Shown here piece after piece: positions 50,557 to 63,300 of a stretch of 64,000 nt of DNA (position 1 is its first letter; each line of letters begins with the position of its first letter). This stretch comes from Rhyzopertha dominica (lineage: Eukaryota > Arthropoda > Insecta > Coleoptera > Bostrichidae). Where the stretch lies: positions 3,405,786 to 3,469,785 of the forward strand of contig QCXZ01000041.1 in the NCBI GenBank assembly GCA_025024175.1. The letters are read 5' to 3'. The notes beneath the pieces were generated by a model, which saw nothing but the letters and a program-made list of their open reading frames with translations, was not told where the DNA came from and made no database searches. Both the position numbers and the translations under genes were made by a program.

Positions 50557-53500
50557 TCATTTGGTCTTGAGCTTCGTCTTCGGTTTTGGTGAAAATACCC
50601 TCAAGATTCTCTTAATAACTACATATATTAAACTAAATATTATAAGCAGTGTAGTAGTCAATACTGCTATAACGTCTAAGAGGAGGTACTGGTACCACTG
50701 AAGTTCCGTGACAGTACTCCTTAGTTCTGGGGCACCGTTGTTTCTTATGACGTATTCTACCCAATAGACAGCTGTATCTAGCGCGTTGTGAGGCCGATCA
50801 CGGAACAGTCTGGACGTCCTCTCAACGTTTTTCTTATATCTGGAATAATTTTTGGGTAACTTAATCCCAGACTTTACCTATCGTATGATAATTATGATTA
50901 TTGATCATATAAATATTTATCTAGATTGCTTAATTGAAAATCAACTGAATGTTTTTGTATGTAGTTCAGTTTACCCGCACTATCTCTTTTGTATGAGCGG
51001 TTTGTAGTGAAAAATTAAATATGTACTCCTAAGAATAAGAATAAAATTAGAGCGAAATATTATAAATAAGCAAGAAAACAAAAATATAACTCCTAAAATT
51101 TTGGCACTATCCACATTTTTAATGGCTTTTAGAACAGAAATACACCACGAAACACTTGTCGAGATTGAGTTTTAAATTCCATTTTTCCGAATGTTCAAAA
51201 CAAGCGTAATCTTGAGTCTTTTGCCCATCTGCAACGCCAGCAGAGTCTCCATTAAATTTGTCTTAAGGCTGAGTGTCGTCACTTTTACTGAATACTAGGG
51301 AATTTAATGCTACTGGAAATACCAAATGTGTATAAGAAATAATAAGATTACCTTTTAGAAACGACTAGATAACAAGTAAAGAAATTAACAGCTAATGCAT
51401 CAAAATTCAAGAAAGGTATAAGTTTTATGCAAAGTTTAATAATATCGAACGCTTTAGAAAAATCAAGTAAAAGTAAAGCGAGCACAAGACAACAATTGAT
51501 AATAGGCTTGATGGATTTAACAATAAACGGGCAGCATAATTTAATAATTTTTGCATAAAAATCATCAGAGTCATACGAAAGAAAGACATCATGGAATTTA
51601 TTATGAAAACATAAACGTTACCTAATATTAAAATGTGCTCGTACTTTGGTAGAAAATGGAATAAAGCATCATTAAGATGATAAATAGCATAGCATTTTTT
51701 AAATAATACTGTAACTATTTTGGTATGTGACTATGAAGATAGACTAGAATGAATGGTTTTGATTATCCAAATAAAACTGTTCCACTTGATGGATCAGTTC
51801 GCAATTTTACGTATCTCACCTTGGATCTTCCAATAACTTCCTTGCTGCAACCAAAACCCTATCTTTTCTTATCTCCTCGTATGGAACCTCAATAGCAAGT
51901 CCTCGTGTCTCGCAATTTCTCACATTATTCATCTGATCAGCGAAAATAGGAATACCTATCGTCGGGACTCCACAATAAACAGCCTCCTGTGTTCCCATCA
52001 ACCCCCCGTGCGTTACGAATAGTTTCACTTTCGGATGACCTACAAGAAAATCGTTTGAACCACATAATTCCTTAGTATTCTCTAGATATATTACATAAAA
52101 GATCAAATTGAGGTAACCATGGTTCGAAATGAATATTGTTTGGGATTGTCACGTTCCTTGAGAACTTTTCACGCGTTGCCTTCCACAAAACTTTGTAGGG
52201 TAGTTCTTTGAAGGCATCAAACAGGCCTTGGAGCTTGTCGTCGTCAAATGTTTCTGTTAATAACATGGATCCCATACTTAAGTATATTATACCTTCGGAA
52301 TCTGTTTCTACGAGCTTCTTAATTTTCTGAAAGTCATTATTAGAAATTTATTATCTCCAAGAGAGAACGTGCTACCTCTGGTAAAGGTTTTGGATCCCTT
52401 ATATGCAAACCTGCTACTTCCACAAAATTAGGTACCGTAGGTCTCGCTTGATTCAAGCTAAAATGACTGTTAACCAACAACAGGCTCATATTAAACGTTA
52501 ATTCTTTTAAATGTGGAAGATTAGGCCCAAAAAAGTTCCTTGCTAACGCATTTGATGCCCGCGTTGAAATAAATTCGTACCTACAAAACAAATTTAGAGA
52601 TTTATAATGACAGAGTTTTCATCTTTCAATTCTACCCTAATTTAGCCCCGATGAGGGTGAGAGTATTGACAATCCTCTCATACAACGTCATCTTGCTCTT
52701 GTAGGGAACAAAATAGTTCGGTATATACGAGGGGTTGTCTGGATTTCCAAACCTATCCCCACCCCAGGGTAAACTGACGCTGCTGGTCATCCCGATGCTG
52801 GGAATGCCGAAGTGGTGGGCGAAACCCAACATGCAGTCGGTAGCGAAGACTTCGGTTATCAGCACGTCGTATTTCTTTTTCGTGTTTTTGAGGTCTTGCA
52901 AAACTTTCGTTTTGAATACTGCTTCGCACACGTTTATGCCCGCTTCGTTTAGCATGAACATCATCACGTCCCACTGCGTTTTTCCGTGGAACATCTCCAT
53001 GCTCATGTTGTTGACGAGTATGGGTAGTGTTCCTGCCACGCTTAGGTCGTTGTATCTGAAAAAAGTAGGTGAACGAGTAAGTATGGTGTAGCCTGAATTA
53101 GGTTTTATTAAAAATCTAGATCTTTTTAAATAAATGAGTATTAATAAGAGTAAGTATTTTTTAATGGAACAATTGTTACTTAGAACATCGCATCGGAACG
53201 AACGGTTCATTCCAAAGTTTAATATAATTTTCCTATGCTCTGTTTCTATCGCATGTGTTATGTCAGGGAAGCATTTAGCAATATGCATTTGCAACTACGA
53301 TATTACAAAAGATTACACTATTTCCATCCAGTTCTTCTAGGGCTGTCGAATAATCTCTACATCTTTATCTTGATCGCGATAGCGATGGGTGATAAATGGC
53401 AACCCTATAGTGATATACTATATAAATGTATTACATTTCTAAGGATGGTAGAACGGCAGTGAGTAAAATCATATTAAGAGTAAAATGGGCAGTTTGGAAC

Positions 53501-55600
53501 AAATCGAGATTTTCTGTAATACTATTCGTGGTTTCTTTTGCATGACACTTAAAAATGGGTTTAATTTAAAGCAAATGTAATATAGTAGATAGCTAACTAC
53601 TGGTAGGTAATAGAATTATTGAATAGGGGTTTAAAATTTTGTACTGAAGATGATATAACTGGTATGCTAAATCATAATCCAAAGTCAAACTATCCATTAG
53701 TAGAAAATAATGCAAAGCAGTTAGAGGAAACACGGTAACAGTCCTAGTTCTGTCAGAATACGTCCGAAGAACTAAGACATTTTGAGCCCTAAATAAAAAA
53801 GCCACTACAAGTACATATTAAACAAAAATTTCTCCATAATATTCATTGATTCCAATCGTGGTTCTTGCTGAACATTTTATATGTTAAATAGCATATCAAT
53901 TAAAACACAAAAACTATATTTTTACAAAAATTGCATAAAAAAACTTACCAATAACACCAGTAGTGTCGTATATCATCGCACCAGCAAAAAAAATACAAAA
54001 TATGAGCTTACCGGCTAATGCAAAATTATTTTTTCTTGACGTAAAAAGCATATTCACATGAACTCCAGATGATGAAGTTAGAAATTTCGTACTTGAACAT
54101 ACGTTGAACGTTAATAGTAAATTTTCGCATATCCTTTAGAGGAGATTTGGTGTCATTATTAATACTATTTTTGTTTTAATGTCAGTATTGTTTGACGAGA
54201 TATACCTACATATGTAGATAATTTTGAAAATACTGTTTTAAAATCAGATAATAAAGTAGTCTATTACATTCAACACATATTCTACTACATCTGTTAAAGT
54301 ACATACAAAAATGTAGATTAATTATTAATTATATCAAGAATGAAATGATCTATAGAAAATAAAAGCTAAACTAACAGCTACCAATATCTTAATTCATGCT
54401 CAGTCTAAATAATCTGTAAACATAGAGTCAGTCAACACTGATTTTGAAAAATATTACCAAATAATCAACAATAAAAATGGTTAGAACTAAACGTAATCGA
54501 AAAGATGATTGTGGACAAACAATCGTAATTAATAATGTTGCAATATTACGCTATATAAAACTAGTATTAAGATTATATTACATAGGCAGTTTTAGTGAAA
54601 AAAAAATGAGAGGATAATTCTCAAATGCTAATAGAAGTTTATTTCAGTGTTAATGTAACGTAGGAATTTTTTTTTGTAAACAATAAAGTTAAGAGTAATA
54701 GTGTATGTGTATGAAATTAATTGTGATTAGCGTGATATTATTTAAAAGGTTGCGCACGCCATAGTTTTAAAAAAGGAATGAAAGGACATAAAAACTATAT
54801 ACTAAATAGCAGTAGCTTTATACAGGTTCATTCAAATATTGAGTCAATCTCAATTGTACGTTTAATGAAAATTGATTTAGAATATTATATAACGTTTAAA
54901 ATGACATAAGGAAAGGATTAGCCATAAGCTAATCTCAATCCTCTTAAAACATTAGCAAATATTACAGTTGTTAAATTGTATTCGTTTTTTATATGGTAAG
55001 GTATAACAATCTAATGTTCCCATTTTTCCCTTGGAAGTTCGTTTTACGAAATCTTTTTATTTCCACATTTCCAGAACAGATTACTAAAATTATATTTGAA
55101 AAGTTTAGTTTTAGTTACTTAAATATTTATCAGAGATGTTTAAATCATTATTTGTAACCCTAAATTTCGTTTATTAACGCTTAGCCTTAAATCTTATGCA
55201 ACCCAATATGCTGTGCTCGCTTACATTTGATTTTTCATCTACTTCTTTTGCCCAGAACAGGACTTTACTATGGTAATATACACTCACAGAAAGAGAAAAA
55301 CGTAGCTTGTGCAAATGTAATTTTCTATAAATTTTTGGAAGCACTCCAATATGAATCAGTGTTAAATTCGTTTACTGCTTACCCATCAATTGGAGTTTTC
55401 TGAGGAAAATGGCTAACAACATCGACATCGTGTCCTCTTCTTGCAAGTTCCTGCACAAGCGGTTCAAACATCGTAAAGTGACTCCTTCCCTGCATGGGAA
55501 ATATGGCCAAAATATTATATCCATCGCACTTATTCACTGACACTGCTAAAGAAACAAAAATTGCTGGTACGAATAAGGAAGCCCATTTTTTAGGATACAT
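50557..55600 (-). CDS. UDP-glycosyltransferase 1 (complete)
   Basis: ER membrane enzyme; insect UGTs move a sugar, usually glucose, from UDP-sugar to small lipophilic molecules such as plant toxins, insecticides or pigments. Exons: 55383-55600, 52636-53055, 52376-52580, 52095-52326, 51820-52039 and 50557-50839; 525 residues. Seen: signal peptide SLFVPAIFVSLAVSV, the catalytic His in MQGRSHFTMFEPL, the partner Asp in the ITEVFATDC segment, UGT signature from FVTHGGLMGTQEAVY through IFADQMNNVRN, HxxP-type HPKVKLF, a C-terminal membrane helix (LLLDVIAVLTTTLLIIFSL) and a lysine-rich cytosolic tail. The chosen ATG starts the signal peptide; an upstream in-frame ATG (55651) exists. The long intron 53056-55382 shows no recognisable feature. 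Very similar to its right-hand neighbour, so a recent tandem duplicate. Confidence 0.93.
51385..51605 (-). repeat. Non-LTR RT fragment in UGT 1 intron
   Basis: The minus strand reads DDFYAKIIKLCCPFIVKSI, PIINCCL and, after an apparent internal deletion, LLLLDFSKAFDIIKL. These are fingers and palm blocks of a CR1/Jockey-like reverse transcriptase. It sits in intron 50840-51819, the same position as the retroelement-filled intron of UGT 2. Confidence 0.65.
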
Positions 55601-55843
55601 CGATAACAGAATTTGAAATTGGACCGCGGTTTGAACGAGGATGTACGACAACTACTGTGCGCCGAACTTATAACATGCATGTTTATGAAGGATTGTTTTC
55701 TGTTTATTAATTGATGTTATACAACTTTTGATTAGATAAGTAGTGGACAGTTCTAGTCGTACGAATGTGATTCAGCAGTTTTTGTAATACTGTTATCACG
55801 CAATGAGTGATCCTTATTTTTTCATTGTGTAAAATTTGAAGTA

Positions 55844-57175
55844 CGAGGCATGTTTTTTAAGTAAGTACCGTTTTGGAATTAAAAAAAGACGTGCAAAGAT
55901 ATCGCAATAATTTTATCTTACATGAAAGCCTGTACCTTAATCTACTTTTCTACATAATTTCCGTGAATATTGATGCACTTGTCATAACTTCGCACCAGTT
56001 TTTTAATACCGTCCTCATAAAATTCTGCCGCCTGACTTGTTAACCACTGTATCACAAATGTTTCGACTTCGTTATCGTCTTGAAGACGCTGACCACCCAG
56101 GTGTTTCTTCAAGTGCAGGAACAAATGGTAGTCGCTGGGCGCCAGATCAGGGCTGTATGGAGGATGATCTAGAGTTTCCCATTTAAAAGATTTGATGAGA
56201 TCTTTGGTCCGATTAGCCACATGTGGACGGGCATTGTCATGCAGCAAAACGATACCCTTACTCAACTTGCCACGTCTTTTGTTCTGGATTGCACGACGCA
56301 GATTGTTCAATGTCTTACAATAAGACGCTGCATTGATTGTCTCATTACGAGGCAGAAACTCCACTAGCAATACTCCTTTTCTGTCCCAAAAAAAACTGTG
56401 CACATGATTTTCCGGGCAGAAATTGTTTGCTTAAACTTCACTTTTTTGGGTGATGATGAATGTCGCCATTCCATGTATTATTGTTTCGATTCTGGTGTGA
56501 CGTAGGCCACCCATGTTTCGTCACCAGTAACAATTTGGTCTAAAAAATCTTCACCTTCATTGCGGTACCGCTCAAGGAAAGTCAATGCACTGCCTAAACG
56601 TTGGGTTTTGTGCAAATCCGTCAACATTTTCGGAACCCAACGTGAACACAATTTCCGGTAATTCAAGTTCTCGGTCGCACTGCGATACAAAACACTACGA
56701 GCATATTGAGGAAAGCAGTCGCTCAATGATGAAATTGTAAAGCGTCTGTTTTCTCTCACCTTTTCGTTCATTTTCTGCACCAAATCTTCATTAAGACCAA
56801 AGGACGCCCACTCCGTTCTTCATCATGCACATTTGTGCGGCCATCTTTAAATGCTCTCACCCATTTCCTTACCATTCCATCACTCATAATGTTTTGTCCG
56901 TAAACTTCACAGATCTCACGATGAATATCGATCGGTTTTACGCCTTTAGCACTAAGAAATCGTATAACAGCCCGTACTTCACAATCGGCGGGACTCACGA
57001 TTGTCGGAGGCATCTTAAACACTCAGTAAACAACGTATACAATGAAGAATCAAACTGTAATGGCGTCAGTGCGTAGACAAGAGATGTAGGCAACCAGCGC
57101 GCATGCGCGGAACGCCGACCGTAGCGCTGCGGCGGCGGAATCGCAAAACGGTACTTACTTAAAAAACATGCCTCG
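55844..57175 (-). mobile_element. Mariner transposon (DD34D), inactive
   Basis: TIRs CGAGGCATGTTTTTTAAGTA at both ends, each flanked by TA; 1,332 bp. Minus-strand transposase blocks: N-terminal HTH (VIRFLSAKGVKPIDIH), first catalytic block VTGDETWVAY, second LLHDNARPHVA, third SPDLAPSDYHLF, i.e. DD34D spacing. Broken by a frameshift near 56770, a stop near 56478 and a one-base slip in a T-run near 56395, but otherwise well preserved, so a fairly young insertion. Its left end is about 243 bp upstream of the UGT 1 start codon. Confidence 0.92.
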
Positions 57176-60100
57176 TATTACCTCGTACTACAGGTTGTGT
57201 GTATTTATATATTATTTTAGACACTCTAGACACAAACTCATTTACTTCTCTTTTATCTACATATCTGTTCACAAAATTCCTTAGCACTACGAGGTTTTCC
57301 TTTTAAAACACTTTTCTTACGATTGTTGCTGGCTTATGCATTCTGCCCATTAACAGTTTATTAAGATAGCAGAAAACTATTAGATCTTAAGGTAATTTTT
57401 AATGCATCTTCTGTAGTCTTCAAGAGCTAGCTATAAAGTTTACAAGTGGAAATATGTAAGGTGGATTAATTTTTATATCTGCTAACAATTATGTACGTAG
57501 CAAACACTGAAGAGCAAAAAAATTTGATGGTACTGTTAGTTACTTGCTTTAAGTAAAATCTGCGCAATCGAATTTGTGTCGAGTATTTTTTTATGTGTTC
57601 ACGACATACTCATGCACATGTTAGATAAAGTATTGCACACATCCCGGTTTACAACTTGCAGTTGTTATGCACGGCAATTCTATTGATGTACTTAATAATT
57701 TTTATCTGTCAATTTAGAGCAATTAGACCTCACAGCTGTATCTTTTCATTTGATAGTGTCGTTAATTCGCAGACTAATTTGTATTGAGTTGAATTGTTTG
57801 TATTTATAACTTCTGCTTACAAAAACGAACAAGCGTGAACGTTATATTATTTAATTTGAAATGATAGTCGTTTTCAAAATATGGTAGTATTCACTTTGTT
57901 TTAAAAATGAAGAATGCATCATTGAATTTCACATTTATAATGCAGATTGAAGAGTGAATTTAAGGCATACATACACTATGCCAAAGCATTGTCACTAATT
58001 CGTTTTACTCTAGGATCGTTTTTACTATTCTTAAAAAAATCTTCCGTACTAAAATGATAAGAGTTTAAAATGCATGCCTATGCTGTGCTGTCTACACTTC
58101 AACCAACTGCAGATAGTACTATTTCGCTGCCATTACAGCTCATCAGTGCAGTTTAGGTCTAGTGTAGACAACACGGCATAGAACTGGTCACTTCCTTTAG
58201 GAAGTAGTTCCCGTTATGGCAGCTAGGTGGCTTTGTCATCATGTCAGTGTAATGCTGACAGATGGCATTGCCATCCTAATTTCTTACTTTGATAAGAGTT
58301 TAATTCAGAGAATCTTATAATATTAATTAACCCATACCCATTAATGGATATGGGTGGATGTGGATGGATGTACACGTTTGTCCATGGATGTGTGTGGATG
58401 TGTTTGAGAAAATGGATGAGTTTGTACAATTTTGGGTGTGTGATTTCCCCCTCGATGTATACCTTGTTCAAGTCGATACAACTTACCTTTTTTTGAGATA
58501 TTACCATTTAGTTAGTAATGCACATCAATATTTAATAGAATATACAACATTTCAAGTAGGCTTTGATTAAAACAAGGTTAAAAGCAGACAACAATTAACA
58601 GATAAAACACATATTACACAATAATTAATAAAAAAATGGTTTGCTCTTGGACAACAGGTGCTCGATTCCATTTACTTCAATACACTTTCAAATCCGTTTG
58701 TTAAACGATCGCGAATTTTAAACAAAAATATCTCACCCCCCCCCCCCGAAGAGATTTCACAGAATTTTTAATCGTTAAGTGTCAACGACTTTACTAAAGT
58801 ATATCATTATATTTTTTATACCTACTCTGCCAAACCATATAGCATGATCACGGTTTTGATAAAAAGTATAGATATCCTCAATGCAATAAGAATTCTTCTT
58901 ATAGAACAACATTGCAATAATGTAAATTTTGCCCGTATAAATAATTTATCGCAGGCTGTAATTTGTGTTTAAAATGCCCGATTACGTCTTAAAAACGGCT
59001 TACCTCTTATCAAGGTGTATGTGCATGTGCACCTTTTTTTATAATTATTAATACACTTGCATAACATAAAACATCCGTTGAATTTTATTTGTGTTGGTTT
59101 TTTTAAAGCAAATATGATTATTTTAGTTCAGCCTTTAATCATCAAATGTGTTCTTTCTCACCAATGTCCAAATAAACGCAAACAAACAATTCAGTTATTC
59201 AATTCGCCGTCCTTGGTGACAAAATTATTTATATCTTTAACATGATGTACTAGTAACTGACGAAGCTGAAGAATAGAAAGGTTGTTAGAAAGAGTGATGT
59301 AACTGATGTAAAACAAGAAGTGATCGATAGGGATCGATATTTATCCGATACTACGAACATCGATACTCAGAAAACGATACGATACGTGTATCGATGTACA
59401 TTATTGCGATACGTATCGATACATTTTGATGTATCGCCCAACACTAGTATGAAATAGTCTTTCCTGGCGGAGAATTCTTAATACGGAATACCTGCTTGCT
59501 CAAGAGCCTACAGCCAATCATCTGCTTCTTATTTCAGGATTATCTGCCACACGCATCAGCGTATACGCAAACCGTATCTGTCATTTCCAAATCTGAAAAT
59601 AAATTATGCCTTGGCATTTTCACTTTAAATATTTGTTACAAACTCGAAACAACCATGAAATACTAACAAATACAAAGGTTAATCACATCCAAACTTAAAA
59701 AATGACAATTGCTTGTGTTGAATCAAAACCTGCTTGAAATGTTCTATAGGTACTATTAAATAAATGAGGTGCATTACATTACTAAAATGGTAATATCTCG
59801 AAAAGGGTAGGTGATAGCGACTTCTACAAGGTATACATTTTTTGTGCAAAATGACAGGTGCATTTATATCTGCCAAAAAGTATATACGGAGAGACGCAAC
59901 AAAGTTATGGCATTTTTAACCCGCGTGAAGTACCGTACATGGTGCCGCATGCAACCTAGCAGGCAATCTATCTAAATATTTGAATTTCTCGGCCCAAAAA
60001 ACCCCCGTATACCAAACTTCATGCAAATACTACAATTTTGCCAAAAGTTATGAAAAAAATTAAAAACAAAATCTGAAGTTGCTTTAGGAGTAAGATAAGT

Positions 60101-60329
60101 TCGGTTACATCTTAAAATATTTTTGCGCAAAGAATATGTGGTTTTATCGGTTTATTAACAAAGCTTGAAGCCAGACATTTCATACAATACTAGCTAAAGT
60201 TGCTTTCAATGTTTTATTTAGTAAGCTTTACAAAATTTCTGGACAGTTGAAATTGTTTTACGTAATTATGGGCGGCGCAATATAAATCATTGCATGGCTG
60301 TCAAATTCATTTTATTTCAATGCAGTTCG
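57176..60329. other. Intergenic spacer between the two UGT genes
   Basis: About 3.1 kb of mostly unrecognised AT-rich DNA. It includes a GGATG-rich tract (58340-58410), a C-homopolymer (58736-58748), a probable hAT terminus (59320-59447) and a GC-richer stretch at 59,870-60,060 that may be repetitive. No gene seen. Confidence 0.45.
59320..59447. repeat. Probable hAT transposon end
   Basis: An ATCGAT/CGATAC-rich stretch ends in GATGTATCGCCCAACACTAG, whose complement begins CTAGTGTTGGGCGATAC, like the CAGTGTTGGGC termini of many hAT elements. The partner end and a transposase were not found. Confidence 0.45.
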
Positions 60330-63300
60330 TTACTTTTCTTTGAGCTTCTTTCTCCTTGATGTTCGCAAAACTACTCTTAAAATGTTCCTAATAGCTAGAT
60401 ATATTAAACCAATTATCAGAGCTAGAATAGTAGCTAGTATAGATATGACATCCAAGAGGAAGTACTGATACCATGGGAGTTCCGTTGCAGTACTCCTAAG
60501 TTCTGGTGCACCGTCATTTCTTATCACGTATTCCACCCAATATACAGCTGTTTCGAGTGGAGTTTGTGGTCTGTCTCTGAAGAGTTTGGATGTTCTTTCC
60601 ATGTTTTGCTTGTATCTGAAAGAATAATAATAATAATAATAGGACTTTATTTAAACATACTATTGGGCGAAGTCTAGCGTAGCTATTCCACTCAACCCAA
60701 AATAAAATATAAACTTAGTACAATATGAGAAATAAACAAACCAAAAACATAAACAACTATAGTGCCATGCTTTGACCAAAACTACAAGCTAACGACTTAA
60801 CCTATACATCATCTGTTTTTTGAAACTTTCCACAGAGCATATTTTAGTAAACAAATCAAAGTGTTCATTATAACATTTTATAGCATTATAAGTAAAAGAC
60901 CGCTTGTATAAGGAGGTTCGGAAGCTAGGCATTGATAAATGGTGGACATATCTAAGAGATAAATCAGTGTAATGCAAGCTGCGACGACTATGAAACTTGT
61001 CACGCAAATATTTTGGCGAAGAGGATCGAAAGACACGAAACAAAAAAGTTGCAAGGTGGTAATGAAAAAGTTGATCATTTTTCAACCATTTAAGTTGCTG
61101 TATGTACTTACTGATACAAGCATCCAAATATGAATCTGCAGCAGTTATTCTGCACCTCCTGAAGCCTGTATTTATTAATGGCATCAAGACTAGGAAAATA
61201 TACCGTAAAACAGTAAAGTAAGTGAGGGATTACCAGAGATTCGCATAATTTCTTTCTAAGATTAAAGGTGAGGATGAGATGATTAGAGTACAACAGCTTT
61301 AAAGCAACATAACATTTTTTAATAACAGAAGACACGTGAGTTTTAAAACGAAGGTCATTATCTATACTTAAACCAAGACTTTTGATCCTTTCATGTACAG
61401 GCAGTTGATTATGGTCCACATATACATTAATATCATTCTTCACAAAACATTTTTGTGACGATTTTGACGCAAAGTATACTACAGAACACTTATTGCTGTT
61501 CAACTTTAAGTTAATGTTACTAGAACATTCACTAATGCTGCCTAGGTCCTCATTCATTTCTAAGCATGCCCTCTCTATGTTCTGTGGGTTGAAATGGTGT
61601 AAAAGGTAAGTATCGTCAGCGTATGCGACGCAAGTTGAAAATTTGGGCTTTGAGAGTAAATCAGCGGTGTAAATTAAAAACAGAATTGGTCCCAGGATAG
61701 ATCCTTGAGGGACTCCCGACCTCACTCTGCCGACATCAGACATTTCGCCACCCAACAAGACTCGCTGGCACCTATTGAGCAAATAAGATCGGAAGAAATT
61801 AACAGAAACCTCATCAAAACCGTAGTAAGTCAATTTACTACGAAGCAACACATGATCCAGTATATCAAAAGCTTTCGGAAAATCCAATGAGACCAAAAGA
61901 CTTGCCCTACCAGCATCGAGGGATCCAATGCACTCGTCCACCAAATGAGTCAACGCAGTTGTTTTACTGTAATGAGTACGAAAACGTGACTGGTTTTCGG
62001 GTATAATTTTAGCTTCAGAAACATAATCATATATTTGCTTATGAAGAAACTTTTCACATACCTTAGACAACACAGGCAAGATGCTGATTGGTCTCAAATC
62101 GGATACAGATTTAATTTCATCAGTTTTAGGCAAAGGTCGTATTAAAGCGAGCTTCCAATCATCGGGATAATAACTGTGCTCGAAACAACAATTGATAATG
62201 TGAGCAACATAGTTACAAATAACTGGGCAACAGAATTTCAACATCTTAGAGGAAACGCCGTCGTGTCCAATTGCGTTTGATTTCAAAGCAAGAATAACAT
62301 TAGCAACATCTTCAGGGGAAATTAGTTTAATATAAAATTTAGTATTTTCATTAAAAAGTTTACTATCTAATTGTTTTGCTTCATTGGGACAGTTATTGGA
62401 TGGGGAAAATACCGACATAAAATAGTTATTTATTTTATTAGCAGAGAATGATGATATGTCACAGGACTTCCCACCTGGCTTGACGTGTAAGTAATTTAGA
62501 GCTTTCCACAAATGTTTACTGGAAGTATTAATGCTGACTTGGTTTAAGTACGCAGTCTTTTCCTTTCTGATAGCGCTAACCGTCATGTTACGAAACTGTT
62601 TATACTGAACCCAATCCTGCAGTTTTCCCGTTTGTTTGTACTTACTTAGTAACTTATTACGTTCTCGCATCATGATCTTAATTGTTGGCGTGAGCCAAGG
62701 TGCATATGGCTTGGAGATGTAAGCAGTTTTAACTGGTGCATGTTTATCAAACAATTGCAGAATGCAGGAATTAAAAAAACTTTATCTTATCATTTATATC
62801 GGATATGTATAATATTGTGTCCCACTTCACCTGTATTAAGTCAGCATAGAAATCAGCATAAATGAATTTTTTGAAATCTCGATATGTGACATATTTAGCA
62901 ATATCATCCACATCTACTTTACAAGATGAACATACTCTTATATGCATACCTGGGTTCATCAAGCAATCGTCTCGCAGCGTTCAAAATATTGTCTTTTGTA
63001 ATATCTTGGTAAGGAACCTCGATGGATAGCCCTTTTGCTTCGCAGTTTCGTACGTTATTCATCTGATCAGCAAAAATTGGTATACCTATAGTAGGGACTC
63101 CACAATAAACAGCTTCTTGGGTTCCCATTAAACCTCCATGCGTCACAAATAGTTTAACTTTCGGATGACCTACAAGAAATCTTGCCCTTTAATTGATTTC
63201 TTTAATATATTTTTTATATATGTTACATAGGATGTCCAACTGAGGTAACCATGGTTCGAAATGGATGTTCTCGGGGATTGTTAGGTTTTTTGAAAAATTT

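Noticed and set aside
58340..58410. GGATG-rich tract as a satellite array
   Set aside because: Only a handful of imperfect units over ~70 bp; low-complexity sequence rather than an array.
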